Assembly (NCBI RefSeq): GCF_001514285.1 | Contig: NZ_KQ949024.1 | Coordinates: 112,681 to 176,680, forward strand | DNA: 64,000 nt | Reading direction: 5' to 3' | Source: Streptomyces sp. DSM 15324 | GTDB taxonomy: Bacteria > Actinomycetota > Actinomycetes > Streptomycetales > Streptomycetaceae | Shown here: positions 35,041 through 44,866 of the stretch, in pieces | Layout: each line of letters begins with the position of its first letter | How positions within the stretch are numbered: the stretch's first letter is position 1 | Notes under the pieces: generated by a model | The model's database searches: none | Seen by the model: only the letters and a program-made list of their open reading frames with translations | What the model was told of the DNA's origin: nothing | Position numbers and translations under genes: made by a program

Positions 35041-38000
35041 CTACCGGGTGGCCGTGGGCCGGCGCGTGGCCCGCGTCGCCCCGGCCAGGTCGGTCAGGGG
35101 GCGCAGCCGGTAGGTGTAGGCGTAGTCGCGGTCGGCGGGGAGTTTGTAGGCGTCGTGGGTGTGGGCGCCCCAGCTGTTGTCGCCGCCGACGCCCATCTGG
35201 CGGTGGTTCACCCGCAGGACGACCTCCCGCCGCGGGGTGAGCTGGTAGTCGTGGCGGGCGCCGACGGAGAGGTCCTCGGGGGTGAAGTGGGAGGCGTTGA
35301 ACTCCAGCAGCGGCTCGCCGCTGACGAGCAGCCCGGTGCCGTCGCGGCCGGTGAGGGCGACCCAGCGGACGTCGGTCTTGTTGCCGTTCTCCTGCGGGCG
35401 CAGATAGGGGGTCCACTGGCCGGTGACGGTGCCGGAGTGCAGGCCCACGTCGGTGGCGTCGTTGCGGTCCCAGTGGTTCTCCTCGGGGCCGCGGCCGTAG
35501 TAGTACAGGCGTTCGAGCCGGGCGGGCAGGAAGAGCAGCGTGCCCACCTCGGGGAGGTAGGGCAGGGTGGCGGCGCCCGGGTGCAGGGTGTGGTCGACCT
35601 TGATCTCGCCGTTGCCGAAGACGGTGTAGGTGGTGGTGTACGCCGACTCGGTGGTGGTGGGCAGCGTTCCGGTGACGTGGATCTCGACGGCCCGGTCGCC
35701 CAGGGTCCGTACGGCGGTCCCGGTGACCCTGCGGCGGGCGCCGGCGTCGCGCCAGGTCTGGTTGCGGGTGTGCTGGCCGTTGCCGCGGTCGTTGTCGGTG
35801 GGCGCGCGCCAGTAGTTGGGGGTGGGTCCCGAGACGACGAGTGAGGAGCCGCCGCAGCGGTAGGAGGTGATGACACCGGTCCGCTTGTCGACGGTGACGG
35901 AGAAGTCCTCGCCGGTGACGGTGACGGACGTGGCGCCCTCCTCGTGGGTGAGGGCGGGGACGGCGGCGAGGGGCACGGGGGTGACGGCGGGGCTGCCGGC
36001 GTCGACCGGGATCTGCCGGCGGGCCACCTCGAAGCCCGCCTCGGCCCACGGGGTGCGCTCGCGGGTGGTGAAGGAGAGGTTCAGGAAGTACTCGGTGCCG
36101 GGGGCGGGCCGGCGCGGCGGGTGGAAGGGGACGGTGATGTCCTTGGCGGACAGCGGGGGCAGCTTCAGCCGGTCCCGGCTCAGTCTGCCGCGCTGCACCG
36201 GCTCGCCGTCGGCGAGCAGTTCCCAGTGGCCGTCGAAGTCGCGCAGGTCGGTGAAGAGGTACTCGTTGGTGAGGGTGACCGGGTCGCCGGGGGTCAGCGT
36301 CCCGCCGGTCGCGGGGCGGGCCCCGATTGCCTGGTAGACGCGTTTGACCTGGGCGGACTTCCCGGTGAGGCCGCGGTCGGCCAGCACGATGCCGTCCCCG
36401 GAGAACGCGCCGTCGTTGGGGTTGTCGCCCCAGTCCCCGCCGTAGGCCATGAAGGTCTTCTCGCGGGGCCGCTTCTCGGTGACCTCGACGGTGGCCGCGT
36501 CGAACCAGAACCGTACGCCGTCGTCGCCGGGGCCCCGGTCGCCGGAGGCGAGTTCGGCGGCGGTCAGGGCGCGGGCGTAGACGCGGGCGGCGCGGATGGT
36601 GCCGCTGAACTCGCGGGTCGGGTTGTCGACGTCGGTGGCCAGGGACAGGGGGGCGGTGTTGACGGCGGGGCGCACGGTGGTGGTCCGGGTGGCGCGGACC
36701 GTGCCGTCGACCTGGAGGGTGAGCGTGCCGGCGTCGGCGTCGTAGACACCCGCGACATGGTGTTCGCGGCCGGTCCAGTCGTCGGGGACCGCCCAGCTCG
36801 CGCTGACCCACTGGCCGCTGCCGTGGATGAAGAACTCCAGGGTGCGGCCCGACTGCTTCAGGGAGTAGTGGGTGTCGCCCTTGACCAGGATCGGCTGGTG
36901 GTAGCCGGTCACGTGCGGGGTGACCCAGGCCTCCAGGGTGAGGGAGCCGGTGAGGTCCAGTCGCGGGTCGCGGGCGAAGACCGTGGCACCGGAGACGCCC
37001 TTGTCGCGGTCGAAGCCTCCGCTGGGGTTGACGATCTCGCCGGTCAGCGCGGCGGGCCCGGACTCGGTGAACAGGGTGCGGGCCGGGGTGGGCCAGCTCA
37101 GGGCCTGGTCGACGAAGTCCCAGATCCAGCCGCCCTGGAGGACGTCGTGGCGGCGGACCAGGTCCCAGTACTCGGTGAGGTTGCCGGTGGAGTTCCCCAT
37201 CGAGTGGGCGTATTCGATCATCACGTACGGCCGGGTGTCGGCGGTGTCCTTCGCACGGGCCTCGACGCGGGCCGGGGTGTCGTACATCTCGGAGCGGATG
37301 TCACTGATGCCGGGGCGGTCGTCGCCCTCGTACTGGATGACGCGGGTGGTGTCGTAGGAGCGGATCCAGTCGTGCATGGCGGTGAAGGTGCTGCCGCCGC
37401 CCGCCTCGTTGCCGAGGGACCAGATGACGACCGAGGCGTGGTTCTTGTCGCGGTGGACCATGTTCTGGGCGCGGGCCACGCAGGCCGCGGTCCACTCGGG
37501 GTGGTCGCCGGGGTACTGGCCGCGGATGCCGTGGGTCTCCAGGTTGGTCTCGTCGACCAGGTAGAGGCCGTAGGCGTCGGCGAGCTCCAGCCAGAGCGGG
37601 TTGTTGGGGTAGTGGGAGGTGCGGACGGTGTTGATGTTGAGGCGTTTGATCAGCCGGATGTCCTCGACGAGGTCGGCGCGGGTGAGGGCGGAGCCGCGCA
37701 CCGGGTGCATCTCGTGCCGGTTGGTGCCGCGCAGGGAGACGGGCTTGCCGTTGATGCGCATCAGCCCGTCCTTCAGGACGAACTCGCGCAGGCCGACGCG
37801 GTGGGAGAGGGTCTCGATCACCCGGCCGCCCGGATCGCGCAGCCGGAGCACGGCGGTGTAGAGGTACGGGTGCTCGGCCGACCACAGGCGCGGCGCGGGC
37901 ACGGCCTTCTCGGCCTGTACGGTCCGCTCCTCGCCGGCGCCGAGGTCGACCGCCTGGCGCAGCGGCCGGGACCAGACCGGGTGGCCGCCCGCGTCGTAGA

Positions 38001-38955
38001 GCTGGGTCTCGACGGCGTACCGGCCGGCGCCCTCGCCGCCGTAGTCGCGCACGCTCGCGGTGACCGCCAGCGCGGCCGTCGTGTGCCGGTCGCCGAGCGG
38101 GGTGTCGAGGCGGAAGTCGCGCAGGTGCACGGCCGGGGTGGAGTAGAGGTATACCGAGCGGAAGATGCCGCTCAGCCGGATCATGTCCTGGTCCTCCAGC
38201 CAGTCGCCGTCGGAGTAGCGGTAGACCTCCACGGCGATCTGGTTGGTGCCGGCTCTCAGGTGCGGGGTGATGTCGTACTCGGCGGGGGTGTAGGAGTCCT
38301 CGTGGTAGCCGACGAGTGCGCCGTTGATCCAGACGTAGTGGGCGGACTTGACGCCCTCGAAGTGGAGGAAGGTGCGCCGGCCCGCCCAGCCGCGCGGGAC
38401 GGTGAAGGTCCGGCGGTACTGGCCGACGGGGTTGAAGCGCGTGGGGGCGGCCGGCGGCTGGGCGTCCTCGCCGAGTCCGTTGGGGCCCCACCAGGGGTAG
38501 GTGATGTTGACGTAGAGGGGGCGGTCGTAGCCGTGCAGCTGCCAGGCGGAGGGGACCGGGAGGGTGCCCCAGCCGCTGTCGTCGAGGTCGGTGCGGTGGA
38601 AGCCGGGGTCGCGGTCCTCGGGCCGGTCGGCGTGGGCGAACTTCCAGGTGCCGTCCAGGCTCAGCCGGTACGGGGAGCGGGTGCGGTCGGCGGCGAGGGC
38701 CTGGGCGAGGTCGGCGTACGGCATGAGGGTGGTGTGCGGGGCCTCGGTGCCGAGCCGGAAGACGTCGATGCGGCCGTTCCACTCGGGGTTGTCCACGACG
38801 GCGCCCGCGGCGGCCGCGCGGTGGGTGCCGGCCGGGGCGGACAGGGCGAGGGCGCCGAGGACGGCGGCCGATCCCTCGAGCAGACGGCGACGGCTGACGG
38901 CCACCCGCTCGGGGCGGTCCGGCCGGTCCATGGGCGACGCGTACGGGTGCGACAT
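35041..38955 (-). CDS. Tat-exported GH2 beta-galactosidase with an inserted LamG-like domain
   Basis: 1304 aa. The N-terminal [18 protein letters not shown] is a twin-arginine signal. GH2 domains follow: sugar-binding jelly roll (about 55-230), Ig-like, then the TIM barrel with acid/base E517 (SLGNEAGGG) and nucleophile E581 ([11 protein letters not shown]). After the barrel, about 640-780, comes a concanavalin/LamG-like segment ([20 protein letters not shown], then [11 protein letters not shown]), and the C-terminal part is the beta-galactosidase small-chain domain. E. coli LacZ is about 1020 aa, so the extra length is the signal and LamG insert. ATG at 38955 is chosen because GAGGAAGG lies 8 bases upstream; a GTG two codons earlier would be too close. 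Secretion implies extracellular galactoside degradation. Confidence 0.92.
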   Translation of the reverse strand: MSHPYASPMDRPDRPERVAVSRRRLLEGSAAVLGALALSAPAGTHRAAAAGAVVDNPEWNGRIDVFRLGTEAPHTTLMPYADLAQALAADRTRSPYRLSLDGTWKFAHADRPEDRDPGFHRTDLDDSGWGTLPVPSAWQLHGYDRPLYVNITYPWWGPNGLGEDAQPPAAPTRFNPVGQYRRTFTVPRGWAGRRTFLHFEGVKSAHYVWINGALVGYHEDSYTPAEYDITPHLRAGTNQIAVEVYRYSDGDWLEDQDMIRLSGIFRSVYLYSTPAVHLRDFRLDTPLGDRHTTAALAVTASVRDYGGEGAGRYAVETQLYDAGGHPVWSRPLRQAVDLGAGEERTVQAEKAVPAPRLWSAEHPYLYTAVLRLRDPGGRVIETLSHRVGLREFVLKDGLMRINGKPVSLRGTNRHEMHPVRGSALTRADLVEDIRLIKRLNINTVRTSHYPNNPLWLELADAYGLYLVDETNLETHGIRGQYPGDHPEWTAACVARAQNMVHRDKNHASVVIWSLGNEAGGGSTFTAMHDWIRSYDTTRVIQYEGDDRPGISDIRSEMYDTPARVEARAKDTADTRPYVMIEYAHSMGNSTGNLTEYWDLVRRHDVLQGGWIWDFVDQALSWPTPARTLFTESGPAALTGEIVNPSGGFDRDKGVSGATVFARDPRLDLTGSLTLEAWVTPHVTGYHQPILVKGDTHYSLKQSGRTLEFFIHGSGQWVSASWAVPDDWTGREHHVAGVYDADAGTLTLQVDGTVRATRTTTVRPAVNTAPLSLATDVDNPTREFSGTIRAARVYARALTAAELASGDRGPGDDGVRFWFDAATVEVTEKRPREKTFMAYGGDWGDNPNDGAFSGDGIVLADRGLTGKSAQVKRVYQAIGARPATGGTLTPGDPVTLTNEYLFTDLRDFDGHWELLADGEPVQRGRLSRDRLKLPPLSAKDITVPFHPPRRPAPGTEYFLNLSFTTRERTPWAEAGFEVARRQIPVDAGSPAVTPVPLAAVPALTHEEGATSVTVTGEDFSVTVDKRTGVITSYRCGGSSLVVSGPTPNYWRAPTDNDRGNGQHTRNQTWRDAGARRRVTGTAVRTLGDRAVEIHVTGTLPTTTESAYTTTYTVFGNGEIKVDHTLHPGAATLPYLPEVGTLLFLPARLERLYYYGRGPEENHWDRNDATDVGLHSGTVTGQWTPYLRPQENGNKTDVRWVALTGRDGTGLLVSGEPLLEFNASHFTPEDLSVGARHDYQLTPRREVVLRVNHRQMGVGGDNSWGAHTHDAYKLPADRDYAYTYRLRPLTDLAGATRATRRPTATR

Positions 38956-39336
38956 GACCACGACCTTCCTCTGGGGGACCCGTGCGACGGCACGGACGGA
39001 GGGTGCGTCAGATCTTGTCGGATAGTGTTGATAAACCGAACAGGGGCGCGCCGTTCTGGCCGGATTTCACCGGTCAGTACACGTCTCGGAGGTAACGCGA
39101 AGCGTGCATTACGCAGGTGTCTCCCCGGTGGGGCGCCGGGGGTTACGCGTGCCGCACAGCGGGGGTGGGGCGGGTGTGAGCGGGGCCGTCGCGGGTGCTC
39201 GCCGCCGGATTCCTTTGCCGAATCCTGGGTGACATGGACGCGTCAGTCCTGTCAGGCTTCCCCCACCCGTCGCACACCGCCGCTCTCCCTCCGGCACACC
39301 CCTGCCGGGGGTCCGGACGCCTCGAAGGAGCCACGT
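38956..39336. other. 381-bp gap between divergent secreted-enzyme genes
   Basis: This is the shared upstream region of the beta-galactosidase and M1 peptidase genes. An AT-richer patch at 39013-39037 (GGATAGTGTTGATAAACCG) nearer the beta-galactosidase is the best candidate promoter zone, but I cannot place -35/-10 hexamers. No gene is seen. Confidence 0.4.
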
Positions 39337-41187
39337 GTGAGACCCACCCCCCGCAAGGCCCTCGCCGCGAGCGCGCTCGCCCTCGCCGCGACGGCCGCCC
39401 TCGTCCTGCCCGCGGCCCCCGCGAGCGCCGCGCCCGCGGCGGCCGCGGCCTGCACGCCCTCCCAGGCCGTCGCCAACGGCGGCTTCGAGAGCGGCGCCAC
39501 CTCCTGGACCCCGTCCTCGGCCACCGTCGTCACCAACCGCACCGGCCAGAGCGCGCACGGCGGCGGGTACTACGCGTGGCTGGACGGCACCGGCGCCACC
39601 CACACCGACACGCTCACGCAGACCGTCACCGTCCCGTCCGACTGCGCGAAGGCCACGCTCACCTTCTGGCTGCACATCGACACCGCGGAGACGACGTCGT
39701 CCACCGCCTACGACAGACTCACCGCCAAGATCGGCTCGACCACCCTCGCCACGTACTCGAACCTCGACAAGAACACCGGGTACGTCCAGAAGTCCTTCGA
39801 CGTGTCCGCGTTCGCCGGCCAGACCGTCGCCCTGTCCTTCACCGGCACCGAGGACTCCAGCCTCCAGTCGAGCTTCGTCCTCGACGACATCGCCCTGAAC
39901 ACCTCCGACGCGACCACCCCGCCCGCCGACGCGACCCGGACGCCCGCCGCACCGGCCTACACCGTCAGCCTCACCAGCAACACCGCCGGCACAGTGTGGA
40001 ACGGGCACGAGACCGCGACCTTCACCAACGCCTCCGCCACCGCGCTGAGCGAGGTCTACCTGCGGCTGTGGGACAACTACCACGGCACCTGCTCCGCACC
40101 GCCGATCACCGTCACCAACGTCAGCGGCGGCACGGCCGGCACGCTCGCCGTCTCCTGCACCGCCCTGCCGATCACCCTGGCCACGCCGCTCGCCCAGGGC
40201 CAGAGCGCCACGATCGGCTTCGACCTCGGCATCGCGGTGCCCAGCGGCGCCGACCGGTTCGGCTCCGACGGCTCCTTCAGCTTCATCGGCAACGCGCTGC
40301 CCGTGCTGGCGGTCAAGGACGGCGCGGGCTGGCACCTGGACCCGTACACCAACAACGGCGAGTCCTTCTACTCCCTGGCCGCCGACTTCCGGGTGACCCT
40401 CGACCACCCGACCACCCTGCTGGTCCCGGCCACCGGCACCTCCGTCGACACCGCCGGCTCCAGCGGACGTACCGTCACCACGGCCACCGCCACCCGGGTC
40501 CGGGACTTCGCCTGGGCGGCCGGCCCCTTCAGCAAGATCTCCGGCACGTCCGCCGCGGGGACGCCGATCAACGTCTACTCGGTCTCCGGGATCAGCTCCA
40601 GCAGCGCCCAGTCGATGCTCAGCACCGCCAGAACCGCCGTCGACGCGCACGCGGCCCGCTTCGGGGCGTACCCGTACGGCGAACTGGACGCGGTCATCGA
40701 CAACAATTTCTGGTTCGGCGGAATGGAGTACCCCGGATTCGTCCTCGACCTGGTCAGCACCACCGCGCTCACCCATGAGATCGGCCACCAGTGGTGGTAC
40801 GGCATCGTCGGCGACGACGAGTACAACAGCCCCTGGCTGGACGAGTCGTTCACCGACTACGCCACCGACCTGGCCCTCGGCAGCACCGGCACGAACTGCT
40901 GGAACAGCGTCTCGTGGGCGTCGTCCGCCGAGAAGATCACCAACTCGATGGCCTACTGGGACGCCCATTCCTCCCGGTACAGCACGGTCGTCTACGGCTA
41001 CGGCAAGTGCGCCCTGCACGACCTCAGGCGGCTCATCGGGGACACGGCGATGGCCAACCTGCTGAAGAGCTACGCCACTTCGCACTGGTACGGGGTGTCG
41101 ACCACGGCCGAGTTCAAGGCGGCCGCCCAGGCCGCCACGACCACGGACCTCACCTCGTTCTGGAGCACGCACCGCATCGAGGGCTGA
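39337..41187 (+). CDS. Secreted M1 (gluzincin) metallopeptidase with N-terminal carbohydrate-binding-like domain
   Basis: 616 aa. Sec signal peptide ([24 protein letters not shown], cleavage about 33). Residues 40-185 form a jelly-roll module ([15 protein letters not shown], then [20 protein letters not shown]), as in CBM/MAM-like binding domains. The M1 catalytic part starts about 200: [10 protein letters not shown] takes the place of the GxMEN exopeptidase motif, and H480-E481-x2-H484 with E503 (HEIGHQ..WLDE) is the zinc site. The GxMEY variant argues against a standard aminopeptidase specificity. GTG at 39337 has AAGGAG 6 bases upstream. Confidence 0.88.
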   Translation: MRPTPRKALAASALALAATAALVLPAAPASAAPAAAAACTPSQAVANGGFESGATSWTPSSATVVTNRTGQSAHGGGYYAWLDGTGATHTDTLTQTVTVPSDCAKATLTFWLHIDTAETTSSTAYDRLTAKIGSTTLATYSNLDKNTGYVQKSFDVSAFAGQTVALSFTGTEDSSLQSSFVLDDIALNTSDATTPPADATRTPAAPAYTVSLTSNTAGTVWNGHETATFTNASATALSEVYLRLWDNYHGTCSAPPITVTNVSGGTAGTLAVSCTALPITLATPLAQGQSATIGFDLGIAVPSGADRFGSDGSFSFIGNALPVLAVKDGAGWHLDPYTNNGESFYSLAADFRVTLDHPTTLLVPATGTSVDTAGSSGRTVTTATATRVRDFAWAAGPFSKISGTSAAGTPINVYSVSGISSSSAQSMLSTARTAVDAHAARFGAYPYGELDAVIDNNFWFGGMEYPGFVLDLVSTTALTHEIGHQWWYGIVGDDEYNSPWLDESFTDYATDLALGSTGTNCWNSVSWASSAEKITNSMAYWDAHSSRYSTVVYGYGKCALHDLRRLIGDTAMANLLKSYATSHWYGVSTTAEFKAAAQAATTTDLTSFWSTHRIEG

Positions 41188-41392
41188 GCGGGCGGCGGTT
41201 CGTCACGGGTGGCGCCGGTGCGGCGTCACCCGTTCGCCTGTGAGGGCGTCAGCACGGTGAATCGGGTGGGTCAAGCGGGTGAAGCGGCTGCGGCCCGAGG
41301 CGGTGTCCGCCGTGCGGGGCAATGCATGAAGACCGCGGACCCATTCCGGTGGAGTCGGCCGACATGAATGCCTGGAGGCGAGTGATGAAGGA

Positions 41393-43081
41393 ATGACGAA
41401 CGAGATGGCCGGCGAAGCCGGCGAGAGGGTCCACAGGGTCCCGGTCCTCATCGTCGGCGGTTCCCTGGTGGGCCTGTCGACGTCCCTGTTCCTGGGTCGG
41501 CTGGGGGTGCGGCACACCCTGGTGGAGCGCCACGCCGGCACCTCCGTCCACCCGCGCGGCCGCGGCAACAACGTCCGCACGATGGAGCTGTTCCGGGTGG
41601 CCGGAGCCGAACCGGGGATCCACCGGGCCGCGGCGACGCTGGCCGAGAACCACGGCATCCTGCAGACGCCCACCCTGGTCGGCGACGCGGGCGAGTGGCT
41701 CTTCAAGGACATCGACCCGGGCGGCGGCCTGGCCCGGTTCAGTCCGAGCGGCTGGTGCCTGTGCAGCCAGAACGACCTGGAGCCGGTCCTGCGCGACCGG
41801 GCGGCGGAACTCGGCGGCGATCTGCGCTTCCACACCGAGCTGATGTCCTTCGACGCCGACGACCAGGGCGTCACCGCGCTGGTCAAGAGCCGGGACACCG
41901 GCGAGCACACCACCGTCCGCGCGGACTACCTGGTCGCCGCCGACGGCCCGCGCAGCCCCGTGCGGGAGGCGCTCGGCATCGGGCAGAGCGGCCCCGGCGA
42001 CCTGTTCCACAACATCAGCATGACGTTCCGCTCGCGCCGGCTCGCCGAGGTGGTGGGCGAGCGCCGCTTCATCGTCTGCTACCTCACCGAGCCGGACGCC
42101 GACGGCGCGCTGCTGCCCGTGGACAACCGCGAGAACTGGGTCTTCCACGCCCCCTGGCACCCCGAACACGGCGAGACGATGGAGGAGTTCACCGACGAAC
42201 GCTGCATCGCGCACATCCGCCGGGCGGTCGGGGTCCCCGACCTGGACGTGGAGATCACCGGCAAGGCGCCCTGGCACGCCGCCCAGCGGGTGACCCGCGC
42301 CTACCGGTCGGGGCGGGTGTTCCTGGCCGGCGACTCGGCGCACGAGATGTCCCCCACCGGCGCGTTCGGCTCCAACACCGGCATCCAGGACGCCCACAAC
42401 CTCGCCTGGAAGCTGGCCGCGGTGCTCGGCGGCTGGGCCGGCGACGGGCTCCTCGACACCTACGACGCCGAGCGCCGGCCGGTCGCGGAGGCCACCAGCG
42501 CCCGCGCCGCCGCCCGCTCGGCCGAGCACAGCCACCCCGGCTTCGCCCCGCCGCCCGGCGCAGGGGCCGGCGGACCCCAGCGCGGCATCCTGAACGTGGC
42601 CCTCGGCTACCGCTATCCGCGCGGCGCCGTCGCCGGCGCCGACCCGGCGGCCCCCGTCGTCCCGGACGGGCTCTCCCTGACCGGGGAGCCCGGCAGCAGG
42701 GCACCGCACCTGTGGGTACGGCGCGCGGGCGAGCGGATCTCCACGCTCGACCTGTACGAGCGCACCCTGGTCCTGCTCAGCGACGCCGACGACACGGACG
42801 GCGGCGGTGAGCCGAGCGCCTGGCAGGAGGCCGCCGCCCGCCTCGCCGACCGGGAGGCGATCCCGCTGACCCCGTACCGGGTGGGCACCGGTCGCGACGC
42901 CGACCTGACCCCGCTGGAGGGTCCCGCGGGCACCGACTGGCGCGCCGCGCACGGCGTCGGCCCCGGGGGCGCCGTCCTCGTCCGGCCGGACGGATTCGTC
43001 GCCTGGCGCTCCCCCGGTCCGGTCGCGGACCCCCAGTCGACGCTGCGTCAGGTACTGGACACCGTCCTGTCCTTGCCCTGA
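41393..43081 (+). CDS. FAD-dependent aromatic hydroxylase, spore pigment (WhiE ORFVIII-like)
   Basis: 562 aa flavoprotein monooxygenase of the phenol hydroxylase/PgaE type: FAD motif VLIVGGSLVGLSTSLFLGRLGV, DYLVAADGPRSPVRE (DG motif), and GRVFLAGDSAHEMSPTGAFG (GD motif), then a C-terminal thioredoxin-like domain (about 440-560). Type II polyketide clusters use such enzymes to hydroxylate the aromatic product. Its presence 1.8 kb before the whiE-like core genes suggests it is the spore pigment hydroxylase, which in S. coelicolor lies at the border of whiE and is divergent; here it is on the same strand as the core. ATG at 41393 is preceded by GGAGG about 14 bases upstream; a Met four codons in is possible. 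Confidence 0.88.
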   Translation: MTNEMAGEAGERVHRVPVLIVGGSLVGLSTSLFLGRLGVRHTLVERHAGTSVHPRGRGNNVRTMELFRVAGAEPGIHRAAATLAENHGILQTPTLVGDAGEWLFKDIDPGGGLARFSPSGWCLCSQNDLEPVLRDRAAELGGDLRFHTELMSFDADDQGVTALVKSRDTGEHTTVRADYLVAADGPRSPVREALGIGQSGPGDLFHNISMTFRSRRLAEVVGERRFIVCYLTEPDADGALLPVDNRENWVFHAPWHPEHGETMEEFTDERCIAHIRRAVGVPDLDVEITGKAPWHAAQRVTRAYRSGRVFLAGDSAHEMSPTGAFGSNTGIQDAHNLAWKLAAVLGGWAGDGLLDTYDAERRPVAEATSARAAARSAEHSHPGFAPPPGAGAGGPQRGILNVALGYRYPRGAVAGADPAAPVVPDGLSLTGEPGSRAPHLWVRRAGERISTLDLYERTLVLLSDADDTDGGGEPSAWQEAAARLADREAIPLTPYRVGTGRDADLTPLEGPAGTDWRAAHGVGPGGAVLVRPDGFVAWRSPGPVADPQSTLRQVLDTVLSLP

Positions 43082-43102
43082 CCCGCGCCCCCCCGCACCA
43101 CC

Positions 43103-43132
43103 TCGGCCGGCAGCCCTCGCGCTGCCGGCCGA
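43103..43132 (+). terminator. Hairpin after the hydroxylase gene
   Basis: TCGGCCGGCAG (43103-43113) pairs with CTGCCGGCCGA (43122-43132), 11 bp, with an 8-base loop; TCG TTT follows. It separates the hydroxylase transcript from the sortase-associated genes. Confidence 0.75.
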
Positions 43133-43276
43133 CTCGTTTGGCGGGGCCCGTTCACCCGCGTGACCGCCCCGAGTGGTGGGCGGCGGCGGTGTGACTGACG
43201 GTGGATCACGTCAGGGCCGGGTCATCCCAGCTGACGAAGCACCAGCTGCCCGGCCGTGGCGGAAGGATCCCCGCAC

Positions 43277-43855
43277 ATGCGTTCTGCTCGCATCATCCTG
43301 GCCAGCGCGGCGGCCTCGGCCGTCCTCGCCCTCACCGCGCCCGGCGCCTTCGCGGCCGACGGCGACTGGGAGAAGGGCGACTCGTCCTACAGCAAGAAGG
43401 ACGAGTCGTCGACCAAGGAGGACTCCTGGAACAAGGACGACTCCGCCAAGGACGACTCCTCCTGGAGCAAGGAGGACTCCGGCAAGGAGGACTCCGGCAA
43501 GGAGCACGGCAAGCCCCACGGCGGTGTGCACACCGGCGGCGGCGCCCTGACCCTCGTGACCGACGGCCACGAGAAGGGCGGCAAGGAGTGGAGCAAGGAG
43601 GACGGCTCCAAGGAGGAGTCCTGGAGCAAGGACGACTCGTCCAAGGACTCCTGGAACAAGGACGACTCCTCGTGGAGCAAGGAGGACGGTGAGGACTCCT
43701 GGAGCGGCAAGGACAAGCCCCACGGCGGTGTGCACACCGGCGGTGGCGCCCTGGCCGCTCCGGCCGTGACCGCGGGCGGTCTGGCCGTCCTCGCGGTCGC
43801 CGGGGCCGGTCTGTACGGCGTGCGCCGTAAGAAGTCGGCCCACGGCCTGGCCTGA
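43277..43855 (+). CDS. Secreted, repetitive cell-surface protein with duplicated sorting-like motif
   Basis: 192 aa. Signal peptide 1-26 (cut near AFA-A). The mature part is a highly charged, low-complexity chain of D/E/K/S/W units (WSKEDS, WNKDDS, SKDD). KPHGGVHTGGGAL occurs twice, at 79-91 and 147-159. The second copy is followed by a hydrophobic segment (about 160-181) and a basic tail RRKK, so the C-terminus has the three-part layout of a sortase sorting signal without LPXTG. The class F sortase gene starts 119 bases downstream on the same strand, a natural partner. The internal copy has no membrane segment after it. ATG at 43277 has GGAAGG about 10 bases upstream. The biological role of the charged region is unknown. 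Confidence 0.82.
   Translation: MRSARIILASAAASAVLALTAPGAFAADGDWEKGDSSYSKKDESSTKEDSWNKDDSAKDDSSWSKEDSGKEDSGKEHGKPHGGVHTGGGALTLVTDGHEKGGKEWSKEDGSKEESWSKDDSSKDSWNKDDSSWSKEDGEDSWSGKDKPHGGVHTGGGALAAPAVTAGGLAVLAVAGAGLYGVRRKKSAHGLA
43511..43549 (+). repeat. First copy of the 39-bp sorting-like motif repeat
   Basis: Encodes KPHGGVHTGGGAL. The second copy at 43715-43753 differs at a single base, a silent change of GGC to GGT. Near identity at DNA level over synonymous sites points to a recent duplication or gene conversion. Confidence 0.9.
43715..43753 (+). repeat. Second copy of the 39-bp sorting-like motif repeat
   Basis: Encodes the same 13 residues as 43511-43549 with one silent difference. Unlike the first copy, it directly precedes the C-terminal hydrophobic segment and basic tail. 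Confidence 0.9.
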
Positions 43856-43973
43856 CCATGCCGGACGCGATAGAGCCGCGGCCGCCACCGGTGCATCGTG
43901 TGGCGGCCGCCCGGCCGCATCCCGGCCCCGCCCGTCCGCCCCCGCAGACCTGCCCTGTCCGAGGTGTTCCCCG

Positions 43974-44687
43974 ATGGCAGTCCCCCCTCCCTCCCCCGCC
44001 GCCGCCGAGCAGGGCGGCCAGGAGTCCCGCTCCACGCTGACCGTGCTGTGCGCCGTGGCGCTGCTGATCCTGGCGGTGAGCCTGATCGGCGGCAACGACG
44101 CGTCGTCCTCCGGCTCCCCCTCGCTCCCGCCGCAGGCCCGGCAGGCACCCCAGGTCTCCGGGACCGCCCTCGCCCCGGCGCCACCGCGGTCCTCCACCCC
44201 CGGCGCCGGTGCCGCCCAGCCGGTGGGCCGGCATCTGCCCCGTTCCCGGCCGGTCCGGCTGCGCATCCCGCGGATCTCGGTCGACGCCCCCTTCACGGAC
44301 CTCTCCCTCAACGCCGAGGGACAGCTCCAGGCCCCGCCCCCGGACGACACCAACCTCGTCGGCTGGCACGCCGCCGGCCCCTCCCCGGGCGAGCGCGGCA
44401 CCGCGATCATCGCCGGTCACGTCGACACCAAGACCTCCGCCGCCGTCTTCGCCGGGTTGCAGTACCTGAGGAAGGGCGACGTCTTCGACGTGCTGCGGGC
44501 CGACCGCAGCGTCGCGCACTTCGAGGTCGACGACACCGAGACGTTCGCCAAGGACGACTTCCCGAGCGAGCGGGTCTACGCCGACACACCACGGGCCGAG
44601 GCCCGGCTGATCACCTGCGCCGGCGACTACGACCACTCGGTCAAGGACTACAAGGACAACCTGGTCGTCTTCGCCCACCTCCGATGA
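43974..44687 (+). CDS. Class F sortase
   Basis: 237 aa. A membrane anchor near 21-42 (LTVLCAVALLILAVSLIGG) is followed by a Pro/Ala-rich spacer and the catalytic beta-barrel: PVRLRIPRISVDAPF, IIAGHVDT with H149, and LITCAGDY with C215. The layout fits class F sortases, which join surface proteins to the cell wall or polymerise them and are poorly characterised in actinobacteria. The adjacent secreted protein at 43277-43855 is the obvious substrate candidate. ATG at 43974 has a weak ribosome site; an overlapping frame exists but lacks the fold. The pair interrupts the spore pigment gene set. Confidence 0.88.
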   Translation: MAVPPPSPAAAEQGGQESRSTLTVLCAVALLILAVSLIGGNDASSSGSPSLPPQARQAPQVSGTALAPAPPRSSTPGAGAAQPVGRHLPRSRPVRLRIPRISVDAPFTDLSLNAEGQLQAPPPDDTNLVGWHAAGPSPGERGTAIIAGHVDTKTSAAVFAGLQYLRKGDVFDVLRADRSVAHFEVDDTETFAKDDFPSERVYADTPRAEARLITCAGDYDHSVKDYKDNLVVFAHLR

Positions 44688-44866
44688 ACCGTCACCCGGC
44701 CCGTCACCCCAAGGAGTGAGCGGTCACCCGCGTAGTCCCCACCGAATCGCGCGCCCGCGGGCAGCGGCCCACGATCGAGTCACGCCCACCGCGCGGACGG
44801 TGACCCCGCCCTGCGGCAGCGCGGGCGAAGACCACCGCCCCTTCCCGCGAAGGAGATGTGCCCCGC

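Noticed and set aside
35944..41187. 1747-codon open frame on the + strand
   Set aside because: Its first two thirds are the shadow of the beta-galactosidase; only the last 616 codons from GTG 39337, with ribosome site and signal peptide, are a real gene.
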